From Verrucomicrobiota bacterium (GTDB lineage: Bacteria > Verrucomicrobiota > Verrucomicrobiia > Opitutales > UBA2995), in the NCBI GenBank assembly GCA_027622555.1, contig JAQBYJ010000025.1, positions 1 to 60,280 of the forward strand: a DNA stretch of 60,280 bases. The letters run 5' to 3'. The position numbers were made by a program, and so were the translations under genes. A model generated the notes under the pieces. That model was not told where the DNA came from and searched no databases. It saw only the letters and a program-made list of their open reading frames with translations. Below, piece by piece: positions 1 to 8,692 of the stretch (positions within the stretch are counted from its first letter, which is position 1; each line of letters begins with the position of its first letter).

Positions 1-1
1 C

Positions 2-166
2 TTTGATGGAAAGGTAGATTGGAGTGTCCAGATGAATATCCGAAACTTGCTCGATGAAACCGATCTCCTGCCATTCCAGACTGATGGACCCAGGACGGGG
101 AAGGTTGTTCGTTGGAGTTACCAGGATCCACGGACTTTCCTCCTGACCAACACATTTAGGTTCTAA
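2..166 (+). CDS. TonB-dependent receptor, C-terminal end (partial)
   Basis: An open frame enters from the left edge and stops with TAA at 164-166, giving 54 visible residues. The end of the protein has alternating polar and hydrophobic residues and finishes in Phe-Arg-Phe. A terminal aromatic residue is typical of outer-membrane beta-barrels, and the segment around PRTFLLTN resembles the last strands of TonB-dependent receptors from Verrucomicrobiota. The family imports oligosaccharides or siderophores across the outer membrane using TonB energy. Its position just upstream of a sulfatase locus fits glycan uptake. The assignment rests on the tail only; another outer-membrane barrel is possible. 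Confidence 0.5.
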   Translation, partial: FDGKVDWSVQMNIRNLLDETDLLPFQTDGPRTGKVVRWSYQDPRTFLLTNTFRF

Positions 167-262
167 GGCTTGTGTTTTGTATGGTCATGGTGGTGCCGGG
201 CTGGTTTGGAACTCGTCGTTTTCTCCCGGACATGACCATGGTCCGACAACACTCCCCATTTT

Positions 263-2026
263 ATGACAAAGGATCTGTTAAAAATATACTCATGGGTGAC
301 GTATGCCTCCCTGGCTTTGCTTGGCGGATTATCTGCCGCAAAAAAGCCAAACATCCTATTGATACTTGCTGATGACACCGGGTATACGGACCTGGGTGCG
401 TTTGCCGAGCGAATAACAGGCACACCCACCCATCAACAGTTATACGAAACACCCAATCTGGATAAACTGGTCGGCGAAGGCACCGCTTTTCAGCAAGCCT
501 ACGCCTGCCCGTTGTGTTCGCCCACGCGTTCCAGTATTTTAACAGGCCGCTATGCCGGGAAGATCGGCTTCACCACCGCGACGCCGGGCAGTGTGCGGAC
601 CTTTTACAACCAGGGAATAGCTCCCCCTCCCGGATACCTGGCACAAGATGCCATCTACTGGGGGGATTCCATCCGGGAGCAACAGGCGCTTTGGAATGGC
701 TCTTCCTTGCAGGCTCTGCCTTCCGGCCAGGCAAATGATCTGGGACGCGATGCAATCACCTTGGCCGAGGCACTCAATCAGGATGGCTACCGCTCCGCCT
801 TCATCGGGAAGTGGCACCTCGGAGGGCATGGCTCCAAGGGCTATGAACCCCACGACCAGGGCTTTGAGGAAATTGCCTATATTGATGCGGGAGGATCAGT
901 CTATTTCGATTGGCGTAAAATTTGGGACAATCATAAACCGGTTCATCCCCGCATGCCCCAAGACAAGCTCTATAATGGAAAGTCTGGCAAGGAAACCGGC
1001 GAGAAATATCTAACAGATGATCTCTCGGCGCAAGCCTCTGCCTTCATCCGGTCGCACGTTAAGACGCGTGGCGGTCAACCCTTCTTTCTCTATTTCTGCC
1101 AGTTGGCTTTGCATGGTCCGATCCAGGCAAAAAAGGAAGATGTTGATTACTTTGAGTCAAAACCCACCAAAGGTTGGAATAATCACACCAATGCGACCTA
1201 TGCGGGCATGGTTAAAAGTTTGGACGAGTCGGTGGGTTCCCTGGTGGACGTTCTCAAAGAAACGGACCAGTTGGAAAACACTCTGATTGTTTTCATGAGC
1301 GACAACGGCGGCGTTTCATGGCCCATGAATCAACAAACAAGGGCCGATGATTCCAGGGCCACCTGGAATGCTCCGCTCAAAGGCGGCAAAGCCATGCTTT
1401 TTGAAGGCGGTATCCGTGTGCCGCTCTTTTTCTACTGGAAAGGAAAGATCAAAGGTGGCCAGTGGGTGGATCGGGCAGTCGATTGCAATGACATTTTTCC
1501 TACCATCCTGGAAATGGCCGGTGTGGACGTGAAGCCGTACCAAAAACCTTCCCTGGGTCCCGCCATCGATGGGCAAAGTCTGGTGGGTTTAATTGAGAAT
1601 CCCACCGGAGAACAAACATCTTATGACCGCGACACTTTCTTCTGGCATTACCCGTTCAACGTGATTGTGCACAACCCGGTGGACGGCATGCCACTCGCCC
1701 CGCACTCGGCCATTCGGAAGGGCCCGCATAAACTCATCTACGATTGGTCGGGCCGGCTTTGGTTGTACAATATCGATGAGGATATTTCCGAAACACAAAA
1801 TCTGGCCGGTGCAAAACCCGAACTGACGCGCGCCTTGTTTTCCGAACTCAATGAATGGCTTGGCGAGAATGTCGCGGATAAGTATCTGCCGACCTTGAAC
1901 CCGGGTTACAATCCGGCTTCAGATGGGCGTTCCTATCCCTTTGTCGATTACCGTGCTTTGCTGTTGGGTGACTCATACAAGATTAAGCCTAAGCCCAGAC
2001 ACAGCGTGAACAACCTGCATAAGTAA
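263..2026 (+). CDS. Secreted sulfatase (type I, formylglycine-dependent)
   Basis: A 587-residue arylsulfatase-family hydrolase that should remove sulfate esters from a glycan or small substrate in the periplasm or outside the cell. An N-terminal hydrophobic stretch (about residues 8-26, ending Leu-Ser-Ala-Ala) looks like a signal peptide. The metal-binding start NILLILADD is at 30-38. The active-site signature is C85-S-P-T-R89, where Cys85 would be converted to formylglycine. K183-W-H185 and the metal-binding D347-N348-G-G are present. Length and motif order are normal for family S1, so the gene looks intact. The substrate cannot be read from sequence. No strong Shine-Dalgarno is visible before the ATG. 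It lies 96 bp after the receptor tail and 90 bp before the next gene, suggesting a shared transcription unit. Confidence 0.93.
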   Translation: MTKDLLKIYSWVTYASLALLGGLSAAKKPNILLILADDTGYTDLGAFAERITGTPTHQQLYETPNLDKLVGEGTAFQQAYACPLCSPTRSSILTGRYAGKIGFTTATPGSVRTFYNQGIAPPPGYLAQDAIYWGDSIREQQALWNGSSLQALPSGQANDLGRDAITLAEALNQDGYRSAFIGKWHLGGHGSKGYEPHDQGFEEIAYIDAGGSVYFDWRKIWDNHKPVHPRMPQDKLYNGKSGKETGEKYLTDDLSAQASAFIRSHVKTRGGQPFFLYFCQLALHGPIQAKKEDVDYFESKPTKGWNNHTNATYAGMVKSLDESVGSLVDVLKETDQLENTLIVFMSDNGGVSWPMNQQTRADDSRATWNAPLKGGKAMLFEGGIRVPLFFYWKGKIKGGQWVDRAVDCNDIFPTILEMAGVDVKPYQKPSLGPAIDGQSLVGLIENPTGEQTSYDRDTFFWHYPFNVIVHNPVDGMPLAPHSAIRKGPHKLIYDWSGRLWLYNIDEDISETQNLAGAKPELTRALFSELNEWLGENVADKYLPTLNPGYNPASDGRSYPFVDYRALLLGDSYKIKPKPRHSVNNLHK

Positions 2027-2116
2027 GGGAATTTCTTAGATTCTTTTTAGTTTCGGTGATACATTGCCATAAATGACCCATTCTCGATAAAGTTTATACC
2101 CCCATTTGCCAGCCCT

Positions 2117-3430
2117 ATGAATTATTCCAGACGCCAGATTATTAAGCTCGGAGCTTTGTCCGGGATGGGTTGTCTGGTGGCTTCGGAATTATCCGTATTG
2201 GCCGATGAGCAGGATCGTATTCGATCCGGCAAAAAGTCGGATCTGATTATCACCAACGCGGAACAGTTTGTGGTCGATGTGCGGGACGAAGGTGAAGAGA
2301 TTCGGCGCGGAGAAGTCCGGCGGCATTTTGTCTATAAAATTTCCACCAACTCAGGCATAACCGGCTACAGTTTCGGGCGCGGTCATCCGCTTGAGGACTT
2401 GCCAAGGGTTCGGGAGATTCTGTTTGGAAAAGATCCGTTTGCGGTGGATCAATTTCTTGCCGGGGGACTTTGCCAGGTCGGTAGTTGGGAACACGCCGTC
2501 TGGGATGTGCAAGGCAAAGCTCTGGATATGCCGGTTCATCGTTTGCTGGGCGGAGCGGTCAGGGACAAGATCCGGGTTTACCTGACCATCGTCTGGCCGG
2601 GCAAGGATGACCAGTCGGATGTGTCATACGAGCGGCAGGCCGAGGATATCAAATTTTTCCAGGACCGGGGATTCAAAGGCGTAAAGATCCGTTGCTGGCG
2701 GCCCCAGATCATGGACGACGTGGAAGCCTTGAAGGAGATCCGGCGCGCGGTCGGGCCCGACTTCCCGATTATGTTCGATCGCACCGGGCAGCGGGCGCCC
2801 TGGGTATGGTCTTACGATGAAGCCCTGAAGGTGGCTCGCGGCATGGAGGAGCATGGGGCCTATTGGATTGAAGAGCCTTTTGAGAGGGAAAACTACACCT
2901 CGTCTTTTCGCGATCTACTTCCGCTGGAGCAATCTCCATCCTTCCAATCGATTTCCCGTTCGGCCAAATTGCGCCAGGAAGTTGGACTACGCATTACCGG
3001 TGGGGAAGGGGACAACGATACGCGTTTGTTTGCCCAGTACTTGGCCCATGACGCCTTCGACATTCTGCAACCGGATGTGATTTTAGCCGGAGGTATTTTG
3101 GTGTGTAAGCAGATTTCCGATATGGTCCGGGCGTTTGACAAACCAGTCAGGATGGTGCCCCACGGTATCCATGGTCTTCCACTGGCCGGCTTCCTCCAGG
3201 TGGCGGCCTTTTCACCCACCACGAATTGGCAAGAGTTGGTGATGACTTCGCCGGGCATGCTGCCCGAGGAGACCCTCGCTCCCGGGAAGCGGCTCCTGAA
3301 AAACAAAGACGTATTCCGCGTCGAGGATGGATTGATGTCTATCCCGCAGGGTCCGGGGCTGGGGCTTGAAGTCGATGAAGCAGCGCTCGACCACTACCGG
3401 GTGCGATCAGAAAAAGGGAGCTCCAGGTAA
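2117..3430 (+). CDS. Mandelate racemase/muconate lactonizing enzyme family protein, Tat-exported
   Basis: A 437-residue enolase-superfamily enzyme. Members abstract a proton alpha to a carboxylate, usually to racemise or dehydrate acid sugars. The N-terminus carries RRQIIK followed by a hydrophobic run, a twin-arginine type signal, so the enzyme may act in the periplasm. The catalytic motif K190-x-R192, metal ligands at D221, the IEE motif (252-253) and GGE297, and a His motif at 349-352 follow the family order. A mixed sequence context with sulfatases suggests it handles an acid sugar released from a sulfated glycan; this is inference. The stop codon overlaps the ATG of the next sulfatase by one base (TAATG), so the two genes are probably translationally coupled. 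Confidence 0.85.
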   Translation: MNYSRRQIIKLGALSGMGCLVASELSVLADEQDRIRSGKKSDLIITNAEQFVVDVRDEGEEIRRGEVRRHFVYKISTNSGITGYSFGRGHPLEDLPRVREILFGKDPFAVDQFLAGGLCQVGSWEHAVWDVQGKALDMPVHRLLGGAVRDKIRVYLTIVWPGKDDQSDVSYERQAEDIKFFQDRGFKGVKIRCWRPQIMDDVEALKEIRRAVGPDFPIMFDRTGQRAPWVWSYDEALKVARGMEEHGAYWIEEPFERENYTSSFRDLLPLEQSPSFQSISRSAKLRQEVGLRITGGEGDNDTRLFAQYLAHDAFDILQPDVILAGGILVCKQISDMVRAFDKPVRMVPHGIHGLPLAGFLQVAAFSPTTNWQELVMTSPGMLPEETLAPGKRLLKNKDVFRVEDGLMSIPQGPGLGLEVDEAALDHYRVRSEKGSSR

Positions 3431-5517
3431 TGACTCTTTCATCCAATGGTTGGAAGGTGATTTGCTTAGCGGTTTTATGGCCGTTATGCTCCGAAGCTAG
3501 CGAAAAGATGAACGTGGTGTTCATTTTGGCCGATGATTTGGGCTGGAGTGATACCACTCTCTACGGAAATACCAGCTTCTACGAAACGCCTAATATAGAG
3601 CGTCTGGCCAACAGGGGTATGCTTTTTAGCAACGCCTATACGGCACACCCGCTCTGTTCCCCGACCCGCGCCAGTATCATGACGGGACAAGAACCGGGAC
3701 GGATAGGATTTACCTCAGCCGCCGGCCATGTGGAGCAAGTTGTTCTCAAAGCCTCGCTACCTACTCGTGCCCGACCCGACCGCAAAGCGCTGACTCCGCA
3801 GTCCGTTACCCGGCTCAACACCGACTATGTTACCCTGGCAGAGACCTTGCGGCAGTCGGGCTACGTGACGGGCCATTTTGGTAAATGGCATCTGGGCAAA
3901 GAACCCTATTCACCGCTCGAACAGGGGTTCGATATCGATGTGCCTCACTGGCCCGGTCCCGGTCCAGCCGGTTCCTATGTTGCCCCCTGGAAGTTTCCCA
4001 ATGAACTGGATTTTGATCCGGCCACTCCCGACGAGCATATCGAAGACCGCATGGCGAAAGAAGCCGTCGCCTTCCTCGAAGCACACCGCGACGAGGCCTT
4101 CTTTTTAAACTATTGGGCCTTTTCGGTACACACGCCTTTCGACGCAAAACCATCGCTCATCGATAAGTACGCGGCCAAGGCCGATCCGAACAACCCACAG
4201 CGAGTGCCCCTCTATGCTGCCATGGTTGAAAGCCTGGATGACGCGGTCGGCACCTTGCTCGATGCTTTGGACCGTCTCCAACTCAGCGAAAACACCATTA
4301 TCATTTTCTTCTCTGACAATGGCGGTATCCTGTTCAGTCTCATCGATGGAGTTCCTCCTACCAGCAATGCCCCTCTTCGCGGCGGCAAGGCGACCATCTA
4401 CGACGGAGGTACGAGGGTGCCCTGCGCGGTCATCTGGCCGGGACACCTTCAATCCGGCAGCGAAACGGATGCCTTTCTTACTAGTACCGACTGGTATCCC
4501 ACCATCCTGGAAATGCTCTCCCTTCCAAAACCGGCGGAACTGCGCTTTGACGGAGTTAGCCAAGTACCGGCACTAAAAGGAACGGACAATCCCCGTTCCG
4601 ATCTCACCTGTTTCGTTCCCCACTATTATCCGAAATCGGGCAACATCCCGTCCACTTATCACCGGGAAGGCGACTGGAAACTCATCCGCTTCCATGCGGA
4701 TGGTGACAACGGAGCCGATCGATTTGAGCTATACAACCTCAAGAACGACCTTGGTGAAACCAAAGATCTCTCGGGCGATCATGGTATTCCTGGAGTTCCG
4801 CGAGGTAAAACCAACTGTTACGATCTGGCAATCCAGGCACCGTTGCTCATGAGATGGCCAGGACACATACAGCCTGGCCGAACCGTAGACGACTTTGTCA
4901 ATCTGATGGATCTAGGACCTACACTACTTGAACTTGCTGAGGCAGAAGTTTCGGAAAGTATGACCGGGCGCAGTTTTCTCGAACAAATCAAGAGCAAGCA
5001 AAGTGGCTGGATTGATCCCCAACGAGACCATGTTTTCGTAGGCCGGGAGCGCCACTATCACAGTGCGCGAGCCGGTAACTTACCTTACCCTATGCGAGCG
5101 GTTCGGAATAAAGACTACCTGTATATCAAAAACTTTAAGCCCGAACGTTGGCCTATGGGAGATCCCTATAACTGGAATACAGCCCAGAAGCCCACCTACG
5201 ACGAGCTGCATACTCAAACAGCCGTTACCACGACCGACCTGGATGCAAGCCTCACCAAGGCCTATATGTTCACCCATCTTGATGATCACTTCGAACTCAC
5301 CCTCGGCAAACGGCCAGTGGAAGAGCTCTACGATTTAAAAACCGATCCCGACCAACTACACAATCTGGCTGAAGAGCCATCCAGGGCAGCCGTATTGAAA
5401 GAACTGAGACAGCAGGTCGATGCAGTGATGCTCGCTACCAACGATCCAAGACTAACGGATAGCTTTGATTATCTGCCTTACTCAGACTCCACCAAGCCCC
5501 GAGTCAGTGTGCGATGA
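3430..5517 (+). CDS. Sulfatase with chimeric C-terminal half (apparent in-frame fusion of two sulfatases)
   Basis: 695 residues, much longer than a usual 450-600 residue sulfatase. Residues 1 to about 448 read as a nearly complete sulfatase: signal peptide, LADD metal motif, C76-S-P-T-R80, K152-W-H154, D296-N297-G-G, then the NAPLRGGK and ELYNLKNDLGETKDL stretches that normally come near the C-terminus. At 450-452 there is a second metal-type motif D-H-G followed by PRGKTNCYD, APLLMRWPG and NLMDLGPTLLEL. These are the mid-to-C-terminal elements of a different sulfatase type, continuing to its own ELYDLKTDPDQ tail near 640. The join near nt 4770-4785 keeps frame. The front half still has all active-site residues, so activity is possible. 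The back half lacks its own FGly domain. It overlaps the next gene by ATGA. An assembly collapse is an alternative explanation. Confidence 0.85.
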   Translation: MTLSSNGWKVICLAVLWPLCSEASEKMNVVFILADDLGWSDTTLYGNTSFYETPNIERLANRGMLFSNAYTAHPLCSPTRASIMTGQEPGRIGFTSAAGHVEQVVLKASLPTRARPDRKALTPQSVTRLNTDYVTLAETLRQSGYVTGHFGKWHLGKEPYSPLEQGFDIDVPHWPGPGPAGSYVAPWKFPNELDFDPATPDEHIEDRMAKEAVAFLEAHRDEAFFLNYWAFSVHTPFDAKPSLIDKYAAKADPNNPQRVPLYAAMVESLDDAVGTLLDALDRLQLSENTIIIFFSDNGGILFSLIDGVPPTSNAPLRGGKATIYDGGTRVPCAVIWPGHLQSGSETDAFLTSTDWYPTILEMLSLPKPAELRFDGVSQVPALKGTDNPRSDLTCFVPHYYPKSGNIPSTYHREGDWKLIRFHADGDNGADRFELYNLKNDLGETKDLSGDHGIPGVPRGKTNCYDLAIQAPLLMRWPGHIQPGRTVDDFVNLMDLGPTLLELAEAEVSESMTGRSFLEQIKSKQSGWIDPQRDHVFVGRERHYHSARAGNLPYPMRAVRNKDYLYIKNFKPERWPMGDPYNWNTAQKPTYDELHTQTAVTTTDLDASLTKAYMFTHLDDHFELTLGKRPVEELYDLKTDPDQLHNLAEEPSRAAVLKELRQQVDAVMLATNDPRLTDSFDYLPYSDSTKPRVSVR

Positions 5518-6932
5518 AGTTACTCCGATCCGAACCTATGACAATCCGTAAAATACTTAACGTACCGGTAAGGTGGATGGGGGCACCGATACTTGGATTG
5601 TGTATTCCAATGCTCTCGGCTGAAACAGGTAATCGCGATGACCCGACGACTGCAGAGAACAGCCGCGTCGAATACCTCGACAACGGTGTTGTTCGAATTG
5701 GGATAGACCTTTCCATCGGCGGAGCCATCACCTATTTCGCCGACCAAGAAAGGGGCATCAACATGGTCAACAGTCATGACTGGGGAAGGCAGATACAGAT
5801 GTCCTTTTACTCTTATCCCAGGCCCTTTGAACCCAATGGTAAGAAACCTTTGGAACGTTGGAAAGGATTGGGCTGGAATCCGATTCAATCCGGTGACGTC
5901 TTTGAGAACCGTTCCCAGGTGATTGATTTCACCAACGATGGTGAAACGCTGTATGTGAAGTGCATTCCCATGCATTGGCCTCTGGATAACCAGCCTGGGG
6001 AGTGTACCTTCGAAACCTGGATTCAGTTGGAAGGCGCCACGGCCAAAGTCAGATCGCGCCTCAACAACCATCGCAGTGATACGGCCCAATATCGGGCTCG
6101 CTCCCAGGAGCTGCCGGCCGTCTACACTAACGGGCCCTGGTATCGATTAATCACCTACCAAGGTCCGCAACCGTTTTCCGGAGATGAGCTGACAGAGATC
6201 CCCATCAAAGATAAAAAGCCGGGCGAGTTTCCCTGGTCCCGCTTTCAGGCTACAGAAAACTGGGCTGCGCTGGTCGATGAAGAGGGACATGGCTTGGGAG
6301 TCTGGAATTACGGTTCGAGCAAGTTTCTGGGAGGATTCCATGGCAAGCCGGGTATGGGAGGTCCCAAGGATGGGCCCACAGGATACATTGCCCCGTTGCA
6401 CGACGACATTCTCGATCACAACATTCAGTATGAGTACAGCTATCAATTGATCGCGGGGACCATCGAAGAGATTCGTGACTATGTTTACGGTAATTCCTCC
6501 GGTCCGGTAAAGCGCTTCGACTTTTCTTCAGACCGCCAACACTGGACTTATGAGAACGCCTCAGACTCCGGGTGGCCTGTCCGCGCCGGACTCCAGGTAA
6601 AACTCGATCAGGACCAGCCGCGATTAATCAGTCCTCTGGGTTGCTGGAATGCCGATGACTATCCCGCGATCTCTATCACCGCCGCCTTCAAAACAGATGA
6701 GCAACGCGCATACCTCCAATGGATGCCTTTTGATCCGGAAGCCGAATCGCCAAAATCCATCGCTTTCAAAATCGTTCCCGACGGTAAATTGAGAACTTAT
6801 ACCATTGAGCTGAAAGGGAAACCAGGATACGAAGGCGCTATTCGGCAATTTATTCTGCTTCCGAGCAAACGAGGCTCAGCGGGCCATTCTATGACCCTTC
6901 AAAAATTCGAACTTGTACCCGCAAATGATTAG
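5514..6932 (+). CDS. Secreted protein of unknown function in a sulfatase locus
   Basis: 472 residues, not assigned to a named family. A hydrophobic segment near residues 17-35 ending at Ala-Glu suggests export; an internal ATG at 5538 is an alternative start giving a shorter signal peptide. The body is rich in Trp, Tyr, Gly and Asp, with conserved-looking blocks such as NSHDWGRQIQMSFY, GECTFETW, TGYIAPL and GLGVWNYG. This is the look of a beta-rich carbohydrate-active or carbohydrate-binding protein, and similar proteins appear beside sulfatases in Verrucomicrobiota and Planctomycetota. No catalytic motif is recognised. The ATGA overlap with the preceding sulfatase implies one transcript and a linked role. 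Treat a lyase or hydrolase function as a hypothesis only. Confidence 0.75.
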   Translation: MKLLRSEPMTIRKILNVPVRWMGAPILGLCIPMLSAETGNRDDPTTAENSRVEYLDNGVVRIGIDLSIGGAITYFADQERGINMVNSHDWGRQIQMSFYSYPRPFEPNGKKPLERWKGLGWNPIQSGDVFENRSQVIDFTNDGETLYVKCIPMHWPLDNQPGECTFETWIQLEGATAKVRSRLNNHRSDTAQYRARSQELPAVYTNGPWYRLITYQGPQPFSGDELTEIPIKDKKPGEFPWSRFQATENWAALVDEEGHGLGVWNYGSSKFLGGFHGKPGMGGPKDGPTGYIAPLHDDILDHNIQYEYSYQLIAGTIEEIRDYVYGNSSGPVKRFDFSSDRQHWTYENASDSGWPVRAGLQVKLDQDQPRLISPLGCWNADDYPAISITAAFKTDEQRAYLQWMPFDPEAESPKSIAFKIVPDGKLRTYTIELKGKPGYEGAIRQFILLPSKRGSAGHSMTLQKFELVPAND

Positions 6933-6963
6933 CAATTCCAATTTGCAGAACGGAGTTATCGAT

Positions 6964-7785
6964 ATGAAGAAATATGGTGTCTATTATATACTCATGCTGT
7001 TTCTGGCGGCCACGTGTTTAGAAGCGGCTCAGCCCAACATCATCTTCATTGTAACCGATGACCATGGTCACAATGATTTGCAGGCGACGGATTTGCGAAA
7101 GGAGGTAGACATGCCTAATGTGCACCGGCTTTCGACCAACGGTGTATTGATGACCCAGGCTTACTGCACGGCTCCGCAATGCGTGCCGTCGAGGGCGGGC
7201 ATCGTCACGGGGCGATATCAACAGCGTTTTGGCATTGATGCCAACGGAGAGGGCCCGCTGCCCGCTTCGCAGAAATCCATTGCTTCTCGTTTGAAAGACT
7301 TCGGCTATACAACCGGGCATGTGGGCAAGTGGCATCTTGAGCCCAACCGGGAGACCACAAAATGGCTCGCCGAGAACGGCTACAAGAGCATGGCGGACGT
7401 GCCAGAATCGGTCGTTAGCAACCATCGGTCCCAGGCGTTTGGCTACGATGAATATGCGCAGGGAACAGGGAATCAGTACTGGTCCAATTTCGCTGTAAAC
7501 GGGAAGAGCTTCCCGGCGACAGACGTAAACTACCTTTGGAACGATGGATGCAAACCTTGGACACGCCCCATTACGAGGGAGGCTTCCACAAGAGCCTTTA
7601 TGAATTCATCGAGAATCGCTGGGGCTTTCGTGAGGATGCTCAAACTCGGGAAAGGAAGGTGCAGTGAGATTTCGTTCCCTAAAAAACCGGTAATAGAAAA
7701 ATTGAACAAACAATGGATGAAATGTTTGCCGGTTTCAATATGTGCCGAGCTGGAGTTCGGTGTTCCCAGATTACCTAGAAATTAA
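6964..7785 (+). pseudogene. Truncated sulfatase (5' part only, foreign or shifted tail)
   Basis: The ATG at 6964 has GGAG at 6952-6955, and a further ATG upstream at 6913 is less likely. A signal peptide and NIIFIVTDDHG metal motif are followed by the formylglycine signature C-V-P-S-R and GHVGKWHLEP. Homology to sulfatases continues to about residue 189 (nt 7530, ATDVN). After that the frame becomes unlike any sulfatase: the central SDNG metal motif and C-terminal subdomain are missing. In the neighbouring frame, nt 7533-7667 read more protein-like (HYEGGFHKSLYEF) and stop at 7665-7667, suggesting the remnant of a second gene joined here out of frame. Half of the catalytic domain is lost, so the product is very unlikely to be active. 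It runs 4 bp into the convergent SDR gene. Confidence 0.75.
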
Positions 7786-8570
7786 TACTGACCTTCGCTC
7801 ACACTCCAGCCGCCATCGACTGAAAGTATCTGGCCGGTGGTGAATCTGGAGCTGTCGCTTAGGAAATAGATGGCGGCTTGATCCAGGTCAGAGGGTCGAC
7901 CGATGCGTCCTCCATCGAGCGGTTGTTTGGTGGCAATAAATTTCTGAATGGTATCATCCTCAGCAGCGCGTTGTGCCATGGGTGTTTCAACCAGCGCAGG
8001 GGCAAGCACGTTGAAACGAATGTTTTTGTCAGCGTAGTAAGCTGCTACTGATTTGGTGAAACCAATGATTGCTGCCTTCGATGCCGCGTAAGCGTGACTG
8101 GCAAAATATTTTGAGGAAGGGGAGTAGCCGAGTACCGAACCCAGGTTTAGTACAGATCCTCCGGTACCCAGTTCGAGAAAACGACGTGCCGCGGCGCGGT
8201 TGGATTGAAAGAGAGAAGTCAGGTTCCAGTTCAGGGTTTTTTCCCAACCCTCGTCGGTGATCTCATGGAGAGGTCCATCGCCAAATTTCCGGCCGCTTCC
8301 TCCGGCGACGTGGTAAAGACCATGGAAGCCACCAAAACTCTCCAGTGCCAAGTCGATGGCTTTATCTGCGGTATCAGGAGCGGTGGCGTCGGCGGCCAAT
8401 GTGATCCCATTTTCGCCGAGTTCTGTTGCGATGGATTTGCAGCTTTCTTCCGAGCGTCCGACCACGACCACTTTGGCTCCGGCTTTTACGCAGGCTTTAG
8501 CAGCACTACCGCCTATGCCAGTGGTGCCGCCAATGATGACGATGACTTTTCCGATTAATTCGATGGTCAC
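7782..8570 (-). CDS. SDR family oxidoreductase
   Basis: A 262-residue classical short-chain dehydrogenase/reductase using NAD(P)(H). The Rossmann glycine motif TTGIGG is at 16-21, the catalytic residues Ser145, Tyr161 and Lys165 are in the expected YxxxK arrangement, and Asn116 sits in the NWNL motif. The C-terminal SVDGGW is typical. The start is a GTG at 8570 (reverse strand) with no visible Shine-Dalgarno, but the next residues fit the family start. It is the last gene of a six-gene minus-strand run with two Gfo/Idh/MocA enzymes, so it probably oxidises or reduces a sugar or polyol intermediate. Its substrate cannot be deduced. Confidence 0.9.
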   Translation of the reverse strand: MTIELIGKVIVIIGGTTGIGGSAAKACVKAGAKVVVVGRSEESCKSIATELGENGITLAADATAPDTADKAIDLALESFGGFHGLYHVAGGSGRKFGDGPLHEITDEGWEKTLNWNLTSLFQSNRAAARRFLELGTGGSVLNLGSVLGYSPSSKYFASHAYAASKAAIIGFTKSVAAYYADKNIRFNVLAPALVETPMAQRAAEDDTIQKFIATKQPLDGGRIGRPSDLDQAAIYFLSDSSRFTTGQILSVDGGWSVSEGQY

Positions 8571-8692
8571 GATGGTGGACGAGGAAGTGCATCAGGCAAG
8601 TCAGAAGCTTGCAGGTCTTAAAGGGAAGGGTGGATAGCTTCCAGTCGCACCTTGCCGAAGCTTCTAGCGTAGGCTGGCTATGCCGCCGGAGT

